This document shows positions 53,670 to 62,509 of a DNA stretch of 64,000 nt, in pieces. The stretch's first letter is position 1. Each line of letters opens with the position of its first letter. Source of the stretch: Rhabdophis nuchalis (lineage: Eukaryota > Chordata > Lepidosauria > Squamata > Natricidae); NCBI GenBank assembly GCA_039707465.1, contig CM077653.1, forward strand, positions 999,501-1,063,500, written 5' to 3'. The notes below the pieces were generated by a model that was not told where the DNA came from, did not search any database, and saw only the letters and a program-made list of their open reading frames with translations. Both the position numbers and the translations under genes were made by a program.

Positions 53670-54085
53670 TTCTGCCTTCTGCCCTTCCCTCTTTCTTTAG
53701 CCAGCCCTTCCCTCTGCCATATTAACAGGAGCAACTGCGCATTTCCTCCTGGGAGGTTTCCCTGCATTCCTGGCCAAGGAGGAGCAGGGATGCCCATCCC
53801 ACTGGGTGGCAATGGTGGTAACCTGCGAGTGATTGCCGTATGTTGGAAAACTGGATTAAAAAGGCTCTGGACTGGAAATTCTGCATCCCTTCCTGATTGA
53901 CAGATCCATAGGCTGCAGACATCGCTTCTGGCAGCTGTTTTACCACGATGTGCACCTCTCCCAGCGGGCTTTGCGTCTCTTCCGAGCGGACTTTCCGTGT
54001 TTGAAGGCCACCAGGTTCTGCTCCACCGTGCTCCGTGGTGCAGGACTACGAACTGGTGCTTGTCCGCCTCCCCAGGAATGACCAT
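53670..54085. other. No recognised feature
   Basis: Unique-looking DNA without a recognisable gene or repeat. Confidence 0.6.
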
Positions 54086-54087
54086 CT

Positions 54088-54160
54088 AGGTTAGGGGCCT
54101 CCAAACTTTGGGTTCTTTAAGACTTGTGGACTTCAACTCCCAGGACACCCCTGCCCTAGA
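54088..54160. mobile_element. Half of a TTGTGGACTTCA-type hAT MITE
   Basis: GGCCTCCAAACTTTGGGTTC followed by TTAAGACTTGTGGACTTCAA and CTCCCAGGACACCCCTG. The left arm joins directly to a short right terminus, so the middle is deleted. Confidence 0.75.
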
Positions 54161-54420
54161 TGGCCCTTCCTGGTAAGGATGAAGCTCCATGCTCTACTTT
54201 CCCCTTCTCCCTTCTCCTCGTGGCTCCTGCGCTGAGAGGACCAAAGCGGGCGATTTTCTCTCTCTCCTCTTTCTAGTTGTGACGTTTAACACTACAGGTC
54301 GAAGCTGGCTTGCCCAGGATCCCCCTGCTGTCCATGGGCATGGGGACACGGGCCCCCTGGCAGTGCCTAGAACCCCTCTTTGGGGTGTTCTCTGCCCTTG
54401 GCCGAGTGCTCCTCTAGACC

Positions 54421-54612
54421 AGAGGTCCCCAAGCCCTGGTCCACGGATCGGTACCAGGCCGCAGCATGCCAGCAAACAAGCCACGCAAACAAGCGAAGTC
54501 CCATCCACGCGATGCAGGCAGCATGCGAAATGACGCCCCCTCCTCCCTTCAGCCCATGGAAAAAGCTCTCTCCAGGGAACCAGTCCCTGGTGCCCAAGAG
54601 GGGAGACGTCCA
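54421..54612. mobile_element. hAT-like MITE (GGTCCCCAA...CGGTACC type)
   Basis: CAGAGGTCCCCAAGCCCTGG and CGGATCGGTACCAGGCCGC open the element. The right part reads GAACCAGTCCCTGGTGCCCAA. This layout matches Charlie-like hAT repeats common in amniotes. The right terminus is decayed. Confidence 0.7.
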
Positions 54613-54765
54613 GGTTGTGCCCAATGAAATGGCAGGTTCTTCTACAAGGTTTAATAACCATTGTGGCTTTTTTTTGTTTGTTTGGCTAGAATTCTGTTCC
54701 TCTGATCCATGAAGCGCCCTGGGATATTTTGGGATTGTAAGAGTTGACATCTGTTGCATCTGAAA

Positions 54766-55188
54766 AGCCCCTCCCTCCCTCCTCCCCTCCCCTCCCCCTT
54801 CCTTCCTTCCTTCCTTCCTTCCTCCCTAACTCCGTCCCTCCCTTCCTCCCCTCCCTCCCTCTCCCTTCCTTCCTTCCTCCATCTCCCTTCCTTCCTAGGA
54901 CTCCCTTCCTTCCTCTCCCTCCCACCCACCCTCCCTCCCTCCCTCCCTCCCTCCCTCCCTCCCTCCCTCCCTCCTTCCTTCCTTCCTTCCTTCCTTCCTT
55001 CCTTCCTTCCTCCCTAACTCCGTCCCTCCCTTCCTCCCCTCCCCTCCCTCTCCCTTCCTTCCTTCCTTCCTTCCTTCCTTCCTCCATCTCCCTTCCTTCC
55101 TAGCCCTCCCTCCCTTCCTCTCCCTCCCCCCTTCCTTCCTTCCTTCCTTCCTTCCTTCCTTCCTTCCTTCCTCCCCCCCTCCCATCAG
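54766..55188 (+). repeat. CCTT/CCCT block with 188-bp internal duplication
   Basis: A 420-bp polypyrimidine block. TCCCTAACTCCGTCCCTCCC occurs at 54823 and again at 55011, in the same context of (CCTT)n, (CCCT)n and TCCATCTCCC. A whole segment of about 188 bp was therefore duplicated in tandem after the simple repeat formed. Confidence 0.95.
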
Positions 55189-55189
55189 A

Positions 55190-55670
55190 GAGCAGCTCTT
55201 CTTGTGTCCTCTGTGTAGTGGAAAAACCAAATTGTATTGTGAGTAGATTAATATGTAAGAGCCCTGCATTTATAACTTCAGCCCTGGCAGGTGGAGGACT
55301 AAATCAACATTCTCCCACCCTCTCTCAAATAATAAATACAGCAAAATAGCTTTATGTAGCCTTTATCATAAGGATAAATCAAATCACAACAGGAGCTTAA
55401 AACCTGTGAATGGATGGACGTGGGAGCTTCCCTCCATCACTGCCGAGCCTGACGGGATGTTTAAAGAGCTCTCGCTTTGTTCCTGGCCTCCCCCCAACGG
55501 AACACCAAACCCCCTAAGCCTGCAAAGCCACACAGGTTGTGCGACCCCCTTTTGTGGCACTTCTCGGCGGCGTTATTGTCCCCAACACAGCCGTTGCAAC
55601 CCATGGCCTGCATCCGGATTGGAACATTGGGGGGCGACTGCACCGGCCATGAGGGGAAACGGATGGCCCA
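55190..55670. other. No recognised feature
   Basis: Unique-looking DNA. 55310-55390 is AT-rich. No gene is supported. Confidence 0.6.
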
Positions 55671-55672
55671 CT

Positions 55673-56146
55673 GCAGGGATGGCTAACCTTCGGTCGTTGC
55701 GTAGAAAGTGTGTGCGTGGCCACACCTAGAACGCAATGCGTGTGCAACCTCCCTGCATCCACCCCACCCCCACCCCCACATGCGTGCACGACACCCCTCC
55801 ACGCTTCCCTGCACATGTGACCACCTCCCACTTGCCCATTATTTGCTTCCAAGTTGGTGCAGGAGGCTTTCCAGGGCCAAAACGGTGCGTGGGGTACTCC
55901 GCGAAGCCCCAAAGGGCAATGCAAGCCCCCCCATGCATGCACCCTGCCCCCATGCATGTATGTACGTGTTCCCCATATGCACCCTGTGCATGCATGGCAG
56001 ACACCTGAAGACCAGCTGGCTGGGGCAAGGCACAGTGGCTGGCTGTGCTTCCACAGTGGAGTTGGCCTGCGGCGATGGCTGGCATGCCCGCAGAGACGGC
56101 TCTGTCTGTCACCTGTGGCGCACGTGCCATAGGTTCACCATCACGG
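55673..56146. mobile_element. hAT-like MITE (GATGGCGAACC family), long copy
   Basis: GCAGGGATGGCTAACCTTCGG at the left and GCCATAGGTTCACCATCACGG at the right. The interior has (CATGCATG)-type and CACCC repeats. Same right terminus as 11163 and 19366. Confidence 0.8.
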
Positions 56147-56284
56147 GCCTATTGAGTATACAGGTTGCCAATTATTCTTAGCTGAAGGACGCAGAGAATA
56201 AAGCTTGGCAGGTTGATCCTGTTCCTAAAAATGAAGCATAGAGTGGTTGAGGTACATCTGGGGATCTGTAATGTGGAAGTAGAG

Positions 56285-56384
56285 CAGTGTTTCTCAACCT
56301 TTAAGTCCTGTGGACTTCAACTCCCAGAATTCCCCAGCCAGCTTAGATTCTGGGAGTTGAAGTCGCCAAGGTTGAGAAAGACTG
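56285..56384. mobile_element. hAT-like MITE (CAGTGTTTCTCAACC type), perfect 8-bp TSD
   Basis: The 100-bp element lies between identical AAGTAGAG copies (56277-56284 and 56385-56392). The ends CAGTGTTTCTCAACC and GGTTGAGAAAGACTG are inverted. Confidence 0.95.
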
Positions 56385-56394
56385 AAGTAGAGGG

Positions 56395-57385
56395 TCTGAT
56401 CTACCCAGCCCTGCTTCCTCTCAACCCCTGAAAGCCTTCGAGGTCTTCGCCCGGAGTCTTCCAGATCAGCCTTCTCCACCCGGCTGACTGCTTAGCAGAG
56501 GCAGGGAAGCCCCATCCTTCCTCTTCCCGCCTGGGCCTTTTCATTGGGGGTGAAAAATGTCCAACGTTGCCTCCCTTTGTTCCACTGGCGGAGGACAAGG
56601 AGCGTTCTTCCTTCCTCTTGCCAACTCTCCCCCTTCGGAGGCCATTGATCGCTTTCTCTTTGAAAGCCAGAAAAGGTGACACCGTTGTCAGTTGCATCCG
56701 GCTCGGATCCCGTTGGCGTGTGGGAGGGGGGCGGGTGTGTCCCACGGAGTGTTTACTCGCAGAAGAAACGTGGGGAGGAGGAAAGCAGCCCCGATCTGGA
56801 GCCTCGGAAAGTCGTCGTCGTACCCATCTGCATTGCAAGAAAACTCGGGAGGGTCTCACAAGCCGGTGGAATGCTAATGCATTTCAGTTAATCTAGTATA
56901 AGATGTTCTCCTGCGCGTTTGGTGTTTGGTTCATTAAAAATTTAAATTAGTAGGTTTTAATCATGGCTGTTTGATTGGCACAGCCTCTCCCCCCTCCCCC
57001 TCCGCTCTTCAGCAGAGCCCCTCGTGCAGAACCGCAGAATCTTAACAAGTTCATTCGCTCACACGGCTTTGGGAGGGGGGCAGCAACGAAATACGCGGGT
57101 GTTAGTGCCTTACTTGGAGTGTGAGGAGCCCCCCCCCCGGAGAACGTATTTGCAGCTTGTCCATCTTCTGGTGGCCGAGGGCTACTGAGAAGCTGCTTTG
57201 GCATCCTGGCCAAGAGGAGGCTTTCTCTTCCATCTCTCCCATCAGCCATTGGGAGATGCCTATGTTAAATTTAATTCACTTGGCCCACCCAGCCAGGGAT
57301 TTTAATCACCCCCCCCCCCCCAAATAATAAGCAGTCTCTTCCCCATCAACCCCGTATTTGGGTTTCATCCTTTGGGCAGGGCTGT
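56395..57385. other. No recognised gene; POU-like motif pair at 56871-56884
   Basis: Mostly unique GC-balanced DNA with C-runs at 57131 and 57311. 56865-56970 is AT-rich and CNE-like and includes overlapping ATGCTAAT and ATGCATTT (56871-56884). Confidence 0.45.
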
Positions 57386-57389
57386 GGAT

Positions 57390-57605
57390 CAGTGGGGGAT
57401 TCACATTCTTTGAAGGTTCTGTGGGCGTGGCTTGCTGGGTGTGGCAGGGGAAGGATACGGCAAAGTCCCCATTTCCTCCCAATCAGCTGGGACTCAGGAG
57501 GGGGCGGGGCCAGCCAGAGGTTGCATTTGCCGGTTCTCTGAACTACTCAAAATTTCCACTACCAATTCTCCAGAACTGGTCAGAACCTGCTGAATCCCAC
57601 CTCTG
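57390..57605. mobile_element. hAT-like MITE (GGTGGGATTCA family)
   Basis: CAGTGGGGGATTCACATTC at the left and GCTGAATCCCACCTCTG at the right. The interior GGGGCGGGGCCAGCCAGAGG and AACTACTCAAAATTTCC is shared with 26038 and 59771. The 8-bp flanks do not match cleanly. Confidence 0.85.
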
Positions 57606-57608
57606 GCC

Positions 57609-57914
57609 TGTGCACACAGCTACATTCGGTCCCTCTTTTCCGTCAGCTCTTTTCTCCTATTCTATTCGGAATGGTTCAGCTTCAGAAAACGGTCGGCTCT
57701 TCCTAAGAACGATTCAGAAACAGAAACACGGCAGATGTTTTGAGGAGGCTTTGAGTAGTCCGGAGAACCGGCAAACACCCCCTCTGCTGGCTCCCCCTTC
57801 TGCTCCTGAGTCGTTCTGAGGAGGAGCCGGCCGTTTTCTGAAGCTGAACCGTTGTGAATAGAAGAGAAGAAAAGAGCTGACGGAAAAGAGGGACCAAACG
57901 TGGTTGTGCGCACA
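57609..57914. repeat. Foldback repeat, about 105-bp inverted arms
   Basis: The left arm (57609-57715: TCCCTCTTTTCCGTCAGCTC, then GGTTCAGCTTCAGAAAACGG and TCGGCTCTTCCTAAGAACGA) is inverted in the right arm (57808-57914). Identity is about 85-90%. The roughly 95-bp spacer holds a piece of the GGTGGGATTCA MITE (AGTAGTCCGGAGAACCGGC). It directly abuts the MITE ending at 57605. Confidence 0.85.
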
Positions 57915-57942
57915 CCCTGCTTGGTGGTGAAACAGGCTTAAT

Positions 57943-58075
57943 GCCGTGTTGGTTTTATAGAATTTACATCCTGCCATTCAACTTCAGGGATGCCCGAGGT
58001 GGCTTGCGCAGCAGCAGAAAGAGATACAAAAACCACATTAAGCGAATCAATTAAAAACACAGGAGAAGCATAACG
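57943..58075 (-). mobile_element. Old LINE 3' tail
   Basis: TTATAGAATTTACATCCTGC followed by CAACTTCAGGGATGCCCGAG and AATTAAAAACACAGG. This is the layout of diverged L2/CR1 tails (T-rich start, CCTGCC core, A-rich interior). Confidence 0.5.
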
Positions 58076-58439
58076 AGGCAGCCCTTCGCCTGGGAATCTT
58101 CTCCCATTAATTTCCTATGATGAGGCCCCTGCATTTCCTTTGACAGGCAGCACCGCACCTTCATTGTGTTTTCCCTCAGTGCTTTGGATGGCTTCATCAT
58201 TTTTAAAGCAGAGATAATCAAGTGTGGGCAGAATGGAAGCTTTCCTGAAGAAAAAGGGCATTTTTACCAGCATCGTCCCGGCTTGTGCTGCCGCCTGAAA
58301 TGAAGGCGTTTGGGGTTTGAAAGATGGGGAAGGAGCCGAAGATGTTACGCCAGCAACATTCATCGGCCCCAACCACCTTAAAAGGCCGGGCGGCCTTCTT
58401 GATTGCAGCCTTGAGTCGGGATCTCATTTCGTTAGAAGG

Positions 58440-58598
58440 CACCCAGATTTTGCTCTCCTATTTGTGTAAAATACGCAACCCTCCGACCACATCAATTTTC
58501 TATTATTTGGTTTTATTTCGATTTTTATCTGCTGTCTCGGAATTGGTCCCCTTTTTAGAATTGATCAATGACTGTAATAAAGTTGATTGATTGATTGG
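58440..58598 (+). mobile_element. Retroposon 3' end with (TTGA)n tail
   Basis: Ends ATTGATCAATGACTGTAATA, then AAGTTGATTGATTGATTGG. A terminal tetranucleotide tail after AATAAAG is typical of a LINE 3' end. The family is not identified. Confidence 0.5.
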
Positions 58599-58599
58599 T

Positions 58600-59765
58600 A
58601 CCTGTGGCTGATGGAGGGTCTTTTATCTTAAAAGCCCAATTGAGCTTCCAGGAGGAGGAGGGGGGCGTCCTTTGAAGGCCCCTGCCGCCCCCTCCCCTCC
58701 CCTCCCTCCAAAGGGAAAGGAAGAACAGTGGCATAGCGTCCCCTTTCTTCTGGCTGTGCAGCATCAATATTCATTCTGACCTTTGGAAGAGGCATCCAGC
58801 GATTCGAGGGGGTTTTGTAGTTCTGGCGACTTCCTCCACAAAGCCAACGGAGAGATTCATCCTGGCTGACAAAAGGAGCCCGCCTGACAGCATTCCTCAT
58901 TAAGTTGTCTCCCTGCAAGGGGGAGGCTGACAGAGCTTTAAATTCTGGAGAGAGGAAAAAAAACCCGAAACGGACATTGCCGAGATGTGCAGCCTCCCGC
59001 CCTTCTCTTTCCCCCCGATGCTCAGTGTCCTAACCAAGCATGGGAAGAGAACAGAAGTACATGCATGCTGGGATAAATAAGGGGCTGCGCACAGTCCTTG
59101 AGATGTGGTGTGGAGCTGCTTTGTGCCGCCGATGTAAATCCTCCGAGTCTTTGTCGGGAAAGGGCTGCTTCTCCTTGTCTGCAGGGGCCACAGTGTGGCG
59201 GCTGGGCGTCCTGCCTGGGTGTGTTTGTGTTGAATTCCTTTTCTCCTTTATTTGCCCTCTGGGGTGTTAGACACACCATTCCTGGGCTGCAACCCCCTAA
59301 CGAAGGGATTCCCCGAGTGCTGGATGAAAACACCCGGGAGAGAAAGCGTGGGGCCAGGCGGATGGGTTCTCTGGTCCTCTCTGCATTTTACCTTTTACTC
59401 CAAGATAAAAGTCTGAATTAGCTCAGACGGGTAAAAAATAGATGTGAATGGAGATTAAAAACATCTCTTGGTGGTAACAGGGGAAAGAGGGCAGCTGTTC
59501 TTCTCCACTTTTGCTGCTCTCTTGGGGCGACCTCCCTTCCCCCCCCCTCCCTCCCTCCCTCCCTCCCGTTGGATAGAGCCTCTGTTTGGAGTTGCCTATT
59601 TCTGGTGGTGCCTTAAAGGCCACACTCCATGGGCCTCTTCAGACAAGGCCTCGTGCATGAACCACAGGCAGAGCCACTTGGGTGCTGTTCTGGAGGTGCC
59701 CACACAGCCATCCTTCTTTCCTGCAGAGATGCGCACCAATGGGGCCTAGGGTAAAACGCTGGGAT
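58600..59765. other. No recognised feature
   Basis: Unique-looking DNA with a short CCCT repeat at 59540-59567. No gene is supported. Confidence 0.6.
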
Positions 59766-59770
59766 GCTCA

Positions 59771-60007
59771 CAATGGTGAAATGTGATTTTTTTTTTACTC
59801 CTGGTTCTGTGGGCGTGGCCTGGTGGGCGTGGCAGGGGAAGGATACTGCAAAATCCCCATTCCCTCCCCATCAGCTGGGACTCCAGAAGCAGAGAATAGA
59901 TGAGGGCGGGGCCAGCCAGAGGTGGCATTTGCCGGTTCTCTGAACTACTCACAATTTCCACTTCTGGTTCTCCAGAACCGGTCAGAACCTGCTGGATTTC
60001 ACCCCTG
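59771..60007. mobile_element. hAT-like MITE (GGTGGGATTCA family), 6/8 TSD
   Basis: The 237-bp element has ends CAATGGTGAAATGTG and CTGGATTTCACCCCTG. The flanks GATGCTCA/GGTGTTCA match at 6 of 8. It has GGGCGTGGCCTGGTGGGCGT and the shared interior. Confidence 0.9.
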
Positions 60008-60009
60008 GG

Positions 60010-60305
60010 TGTTCAGGAGGCCAACCAGCCAGGTTTAGGGCACTTTCTTCTCACCCATTCCCCCTGTCCTGAACAGTCCTACCAGCTGGGCCCACTGAAG
60101 ATCAGCCCTTGGGGGTTTGGAGACAACCAAGAACCGTCTCTTGCCAGAATTGATGCTGATTGATTCTTTGTTCAGCTTTCCCCGTTGAATTTGAAATATA
60201 TTCCGGCTGGTATTTCCAACCGAGTTCTATATTGCAGGGGAATAAAATGTCTTCCTGTCTTCCAATATTTTGAAGTCATAGATGAGACTGCAGAGATTCT
60301 GAGTC
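60010..60305. other. No recognised feature
   Basis: Unique-looking DNA between a MITE and the second foldback copy. No gene is supported. Confidence 0.6.
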
Positions 60306-60307
60306 CT

Positions 60308-60540
60308 CAAGTCCTGGTTGTCCCAAAGGTGCTTTTCCTGGAGGCAACTGGACTTTCTTGTTTTTTTCCTTTTGAAGGTGTTTCGCTTCTCATCCAAGAA
60401 GCTTCTTCAACTCTGCCAGGATAGTGGGGAGTGGAAGCATCCTGTCAGAGCTGAAGAAGCTTCTTGGATGAGAAGCGAAACACCTTCAAAAAGAAAAAAC
60501 AACCAAGGAAGTCCAGTTGCCTGCAGAAAAAGCACCTTTG
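60308..60540. mobile_element. Foldback element, uninterrupted copy
   Basis: The left arm GTCCTGGTTGTCCCAAAGGT, GCTTTTCCTGGAGGCAACTGG and TTTCGCTTCTCATCCAAGAA is inverted on the right as TTCTTGGATGAGAAGCGAAA, then AAGTCCAGTTGCCTGCAG and AAAAAGCACCTTTG. The spacer is about 45 bp. Same family as 40294-40686, without the LINE-tail insertion. The outermost right end is lost. Confidence 0.88.
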
Positions 60541-60759
60541 CCTATCCCTCTGTTGTGGGTAGCGGTAGCCTTCCGAGGATGGAGTTCTGGGGACCAAGAA
60601 CTGTAGCCTCCTCCTCACCCCTTCATCTCGGTGCCTTTTTGGTGAGGAAAGAGCAAAATGGGAATCGTAAATGAAAATAAACTCTTCGTCTTCTCTGACT
60701 GCACACCTGACTTTGGACCTTAGCTGATGACCTCGACCTGCCTTGTGTTGAACGGCTTA

Positions 60760-60808
60760 ATTATTAATAATAATAATAATAATTAAATTATTATTATTAT
60801 TATTATTG
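60760..60808. repeat. (TAA)n/(TTA)n inverted trinucleotide repeat
   Basis: (TAA)n of about 7 units followed by (TTA)n of about 7 units forms a perfect AT-only inverted repeat, which could extrude as a cruciform. Confidence 0.93.
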
Positions 60809-61377
60809 GACCATTTCAGAGGCATGCCGGGTGCTCAGATGCTCCCCTGCACTCCTCAGGCCTGGCTGGCCGTCTCTTTCTCCACTGGATTTTCAAAAAC
60901 TTATTTGCAGGCATGAGAGGACCACGTGGGAGTCCTCCTGTGACTTGCAATTATGTCTGCCAGTGGGAAGTCTTGCAGGCAAGCATACTTGCCTCTGTAA
61001 AAATATAAGTGGATATTTAATCTTGTCTTTTCTGCCACTGGCTCCTTCCTCCCCCTCCCACCCTCCCACCCCGAAACAGAAAAGTATTGGAGCAAACTCT
61101 TGCTTCCCCTGGGCCTGGGAGCGGCATGGATTTTGATCAGTTGCTCTTTCTGGTGCACAGGAGCAAACCATCCCCAATGGCTGCCATTCCTTGTCTCCCC
61201 TTAGTCTCTCGCGGCTAAAGGTAGTTTGGTTTTCTGGCTCATCTCTTCTCCCGGCAGAATCATGGCCTATTTCTGGGACCGGAGAAGCTGCAGCCCGTCT
61301 CGTTCTCTTCATGGCAAGTATTTGTTCCCCCTGGAGGCACAAGCATGGGCGTGCAAAAGTGTAAGCAAGGCCCGTGC

Positions 61378-61378
<1 letters not shown>

Positions 61379-61451
<73 letters not shown>
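61379..61451 (+). repeat. (GA)n microsatellite, about 36 units
   Basis: 73 bp of uninterrupted GA. Confidence 0.98.
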
Positions 61452-61452
<1 letters not shown>

Positions 61453-62249
61453 CAACTGGTTGGTGGTCCTTCAACTTCTCTCTCTCCCGTCTTCTTCCTT
61501 CCTCTTTAGTCACCTGAAAAGCCTGATAGATCGACGTATTTTGGAAAAGTCTTTAGGTCAGTTTCCCCCCCTCTTGGCCCAGTAAGAATATACGTAGTTA
61601 TGTACCCAGCGTTTCTTCCTCTCTTCATTACCGCGATAGTTATGTATACTCGGTTGAAGCTCACAGTTCATATTTTTTAATGTTATCCAAGAAAATGAGC
61701 TTGTCAGCTAGTATAAAAGACAAATTTTCTCTTCACTATAAAATGTATTTCTCTTCTTCCAGCAAGGAATAAAAATGAAGAACTGGGTCTTCAGAGCAGA
61801 ATGAGGGTGGGGGGGATGGAGGTGGGTGGGGGCGAGAGAAAGTCTTTTCTTCCTTCTGTCTGAATCCATCGTGGCCCATCTCACTGGTAATGTTTCTCTT
61901 GCGGGTTGTGACAGATAAGATCCATATTGATTTTGGAGTATCTACTGGCGGTAACCTTTGAAAGGTCAGACAATGCACTGCCACAGAATATTATCTATCA
62001 ATATCAGGGGGAGCACAGAGACAGGGATGACACCTAATCACAACACAGTTGGCCAGTCATAAATCTAAACTTGATGTGGCTGGATTCAGGTAATGGAGAG
62101 CTGTGGTCAGGAAGGTGGGAAGTGCTGCAATCACATCAACCGGAGAGGGACCGAGAGGTTGGACCCCAAACCAGAGAGCCACCTTCCTTCCTTCCAGTAG
62201 TTAACCTGGAGAATCATCTGCTGCGAAGTGGATTGCTAAGCCTTCCATC

Positions 62250-62372
62250 CTTCCAAGGTGGGTCAAATGAGGACCCAGATTGTTGGGGGCAAGAGGCTGA
62301 CTTTGTAAACCACTTAGAGAGGGCTGGAAGAGCACGGTGAAGCGGTACATAAGTCTAACTGCTATTGCTATT
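62250..62372 (+). mobile_element. Snake-type retroposon 3' portion with GCTATT tail
   Basis: AAATGAGGACCCAGATTGTT, GACTTTGTAAACCACTTAGA, 'gagggctg..agagcacggtgaagcgg', then TAACTGCTATTGCTATTTAT. I recognise this from a common squamate SINE-like repeat ending in (GCTATT)n. The family name is uncertain. Confidence 0.65.
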
Positions 62373-62384
62373 TATGCCTTAAGA

Positions 62385-62505
62385 ACGGGGTTTCCCAGCC
62401 ACTTGAAGACCCTTGGATTTCATCTCCCAGAGTTCCCACCAGCTAGGGGAATTCTGGGAGTTGAAGTCCATGTGTCTTAAAGGGAAAGTCTGCTCTAGGA
62501 AGTGA
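62385..62505. mobile_element. Decayed TTGTGGACTTCA-type hAT MITE
   Basis: GGGTTTCCCAGCCACTTGAA at the left and GAATTCTGGGAGTTGAAGTC, then TCTTAAAGGGAAAGTCTG at the right. Both arms are visible but diverged. Confidence 0.7.
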
Positions 62506-62509
62506 AAGG

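Larger units (their letters stand above)
60545..62245. other. No recognised gene; simple repeats
   Basis: Contains 60760-60808 and 61379-61451 (listed). 61600-61740 is AT-rich. No coding region is recognised. Confidence 0.5.

Noticed and set aside
57606..57613. 8-bp target-site duplication for the MITE at 57390-57605
   Set aside because: The left flank CTGTGGAT does not match the right flank GCCTGTGC without shifting; the adjoining foldback may have destroyed it.
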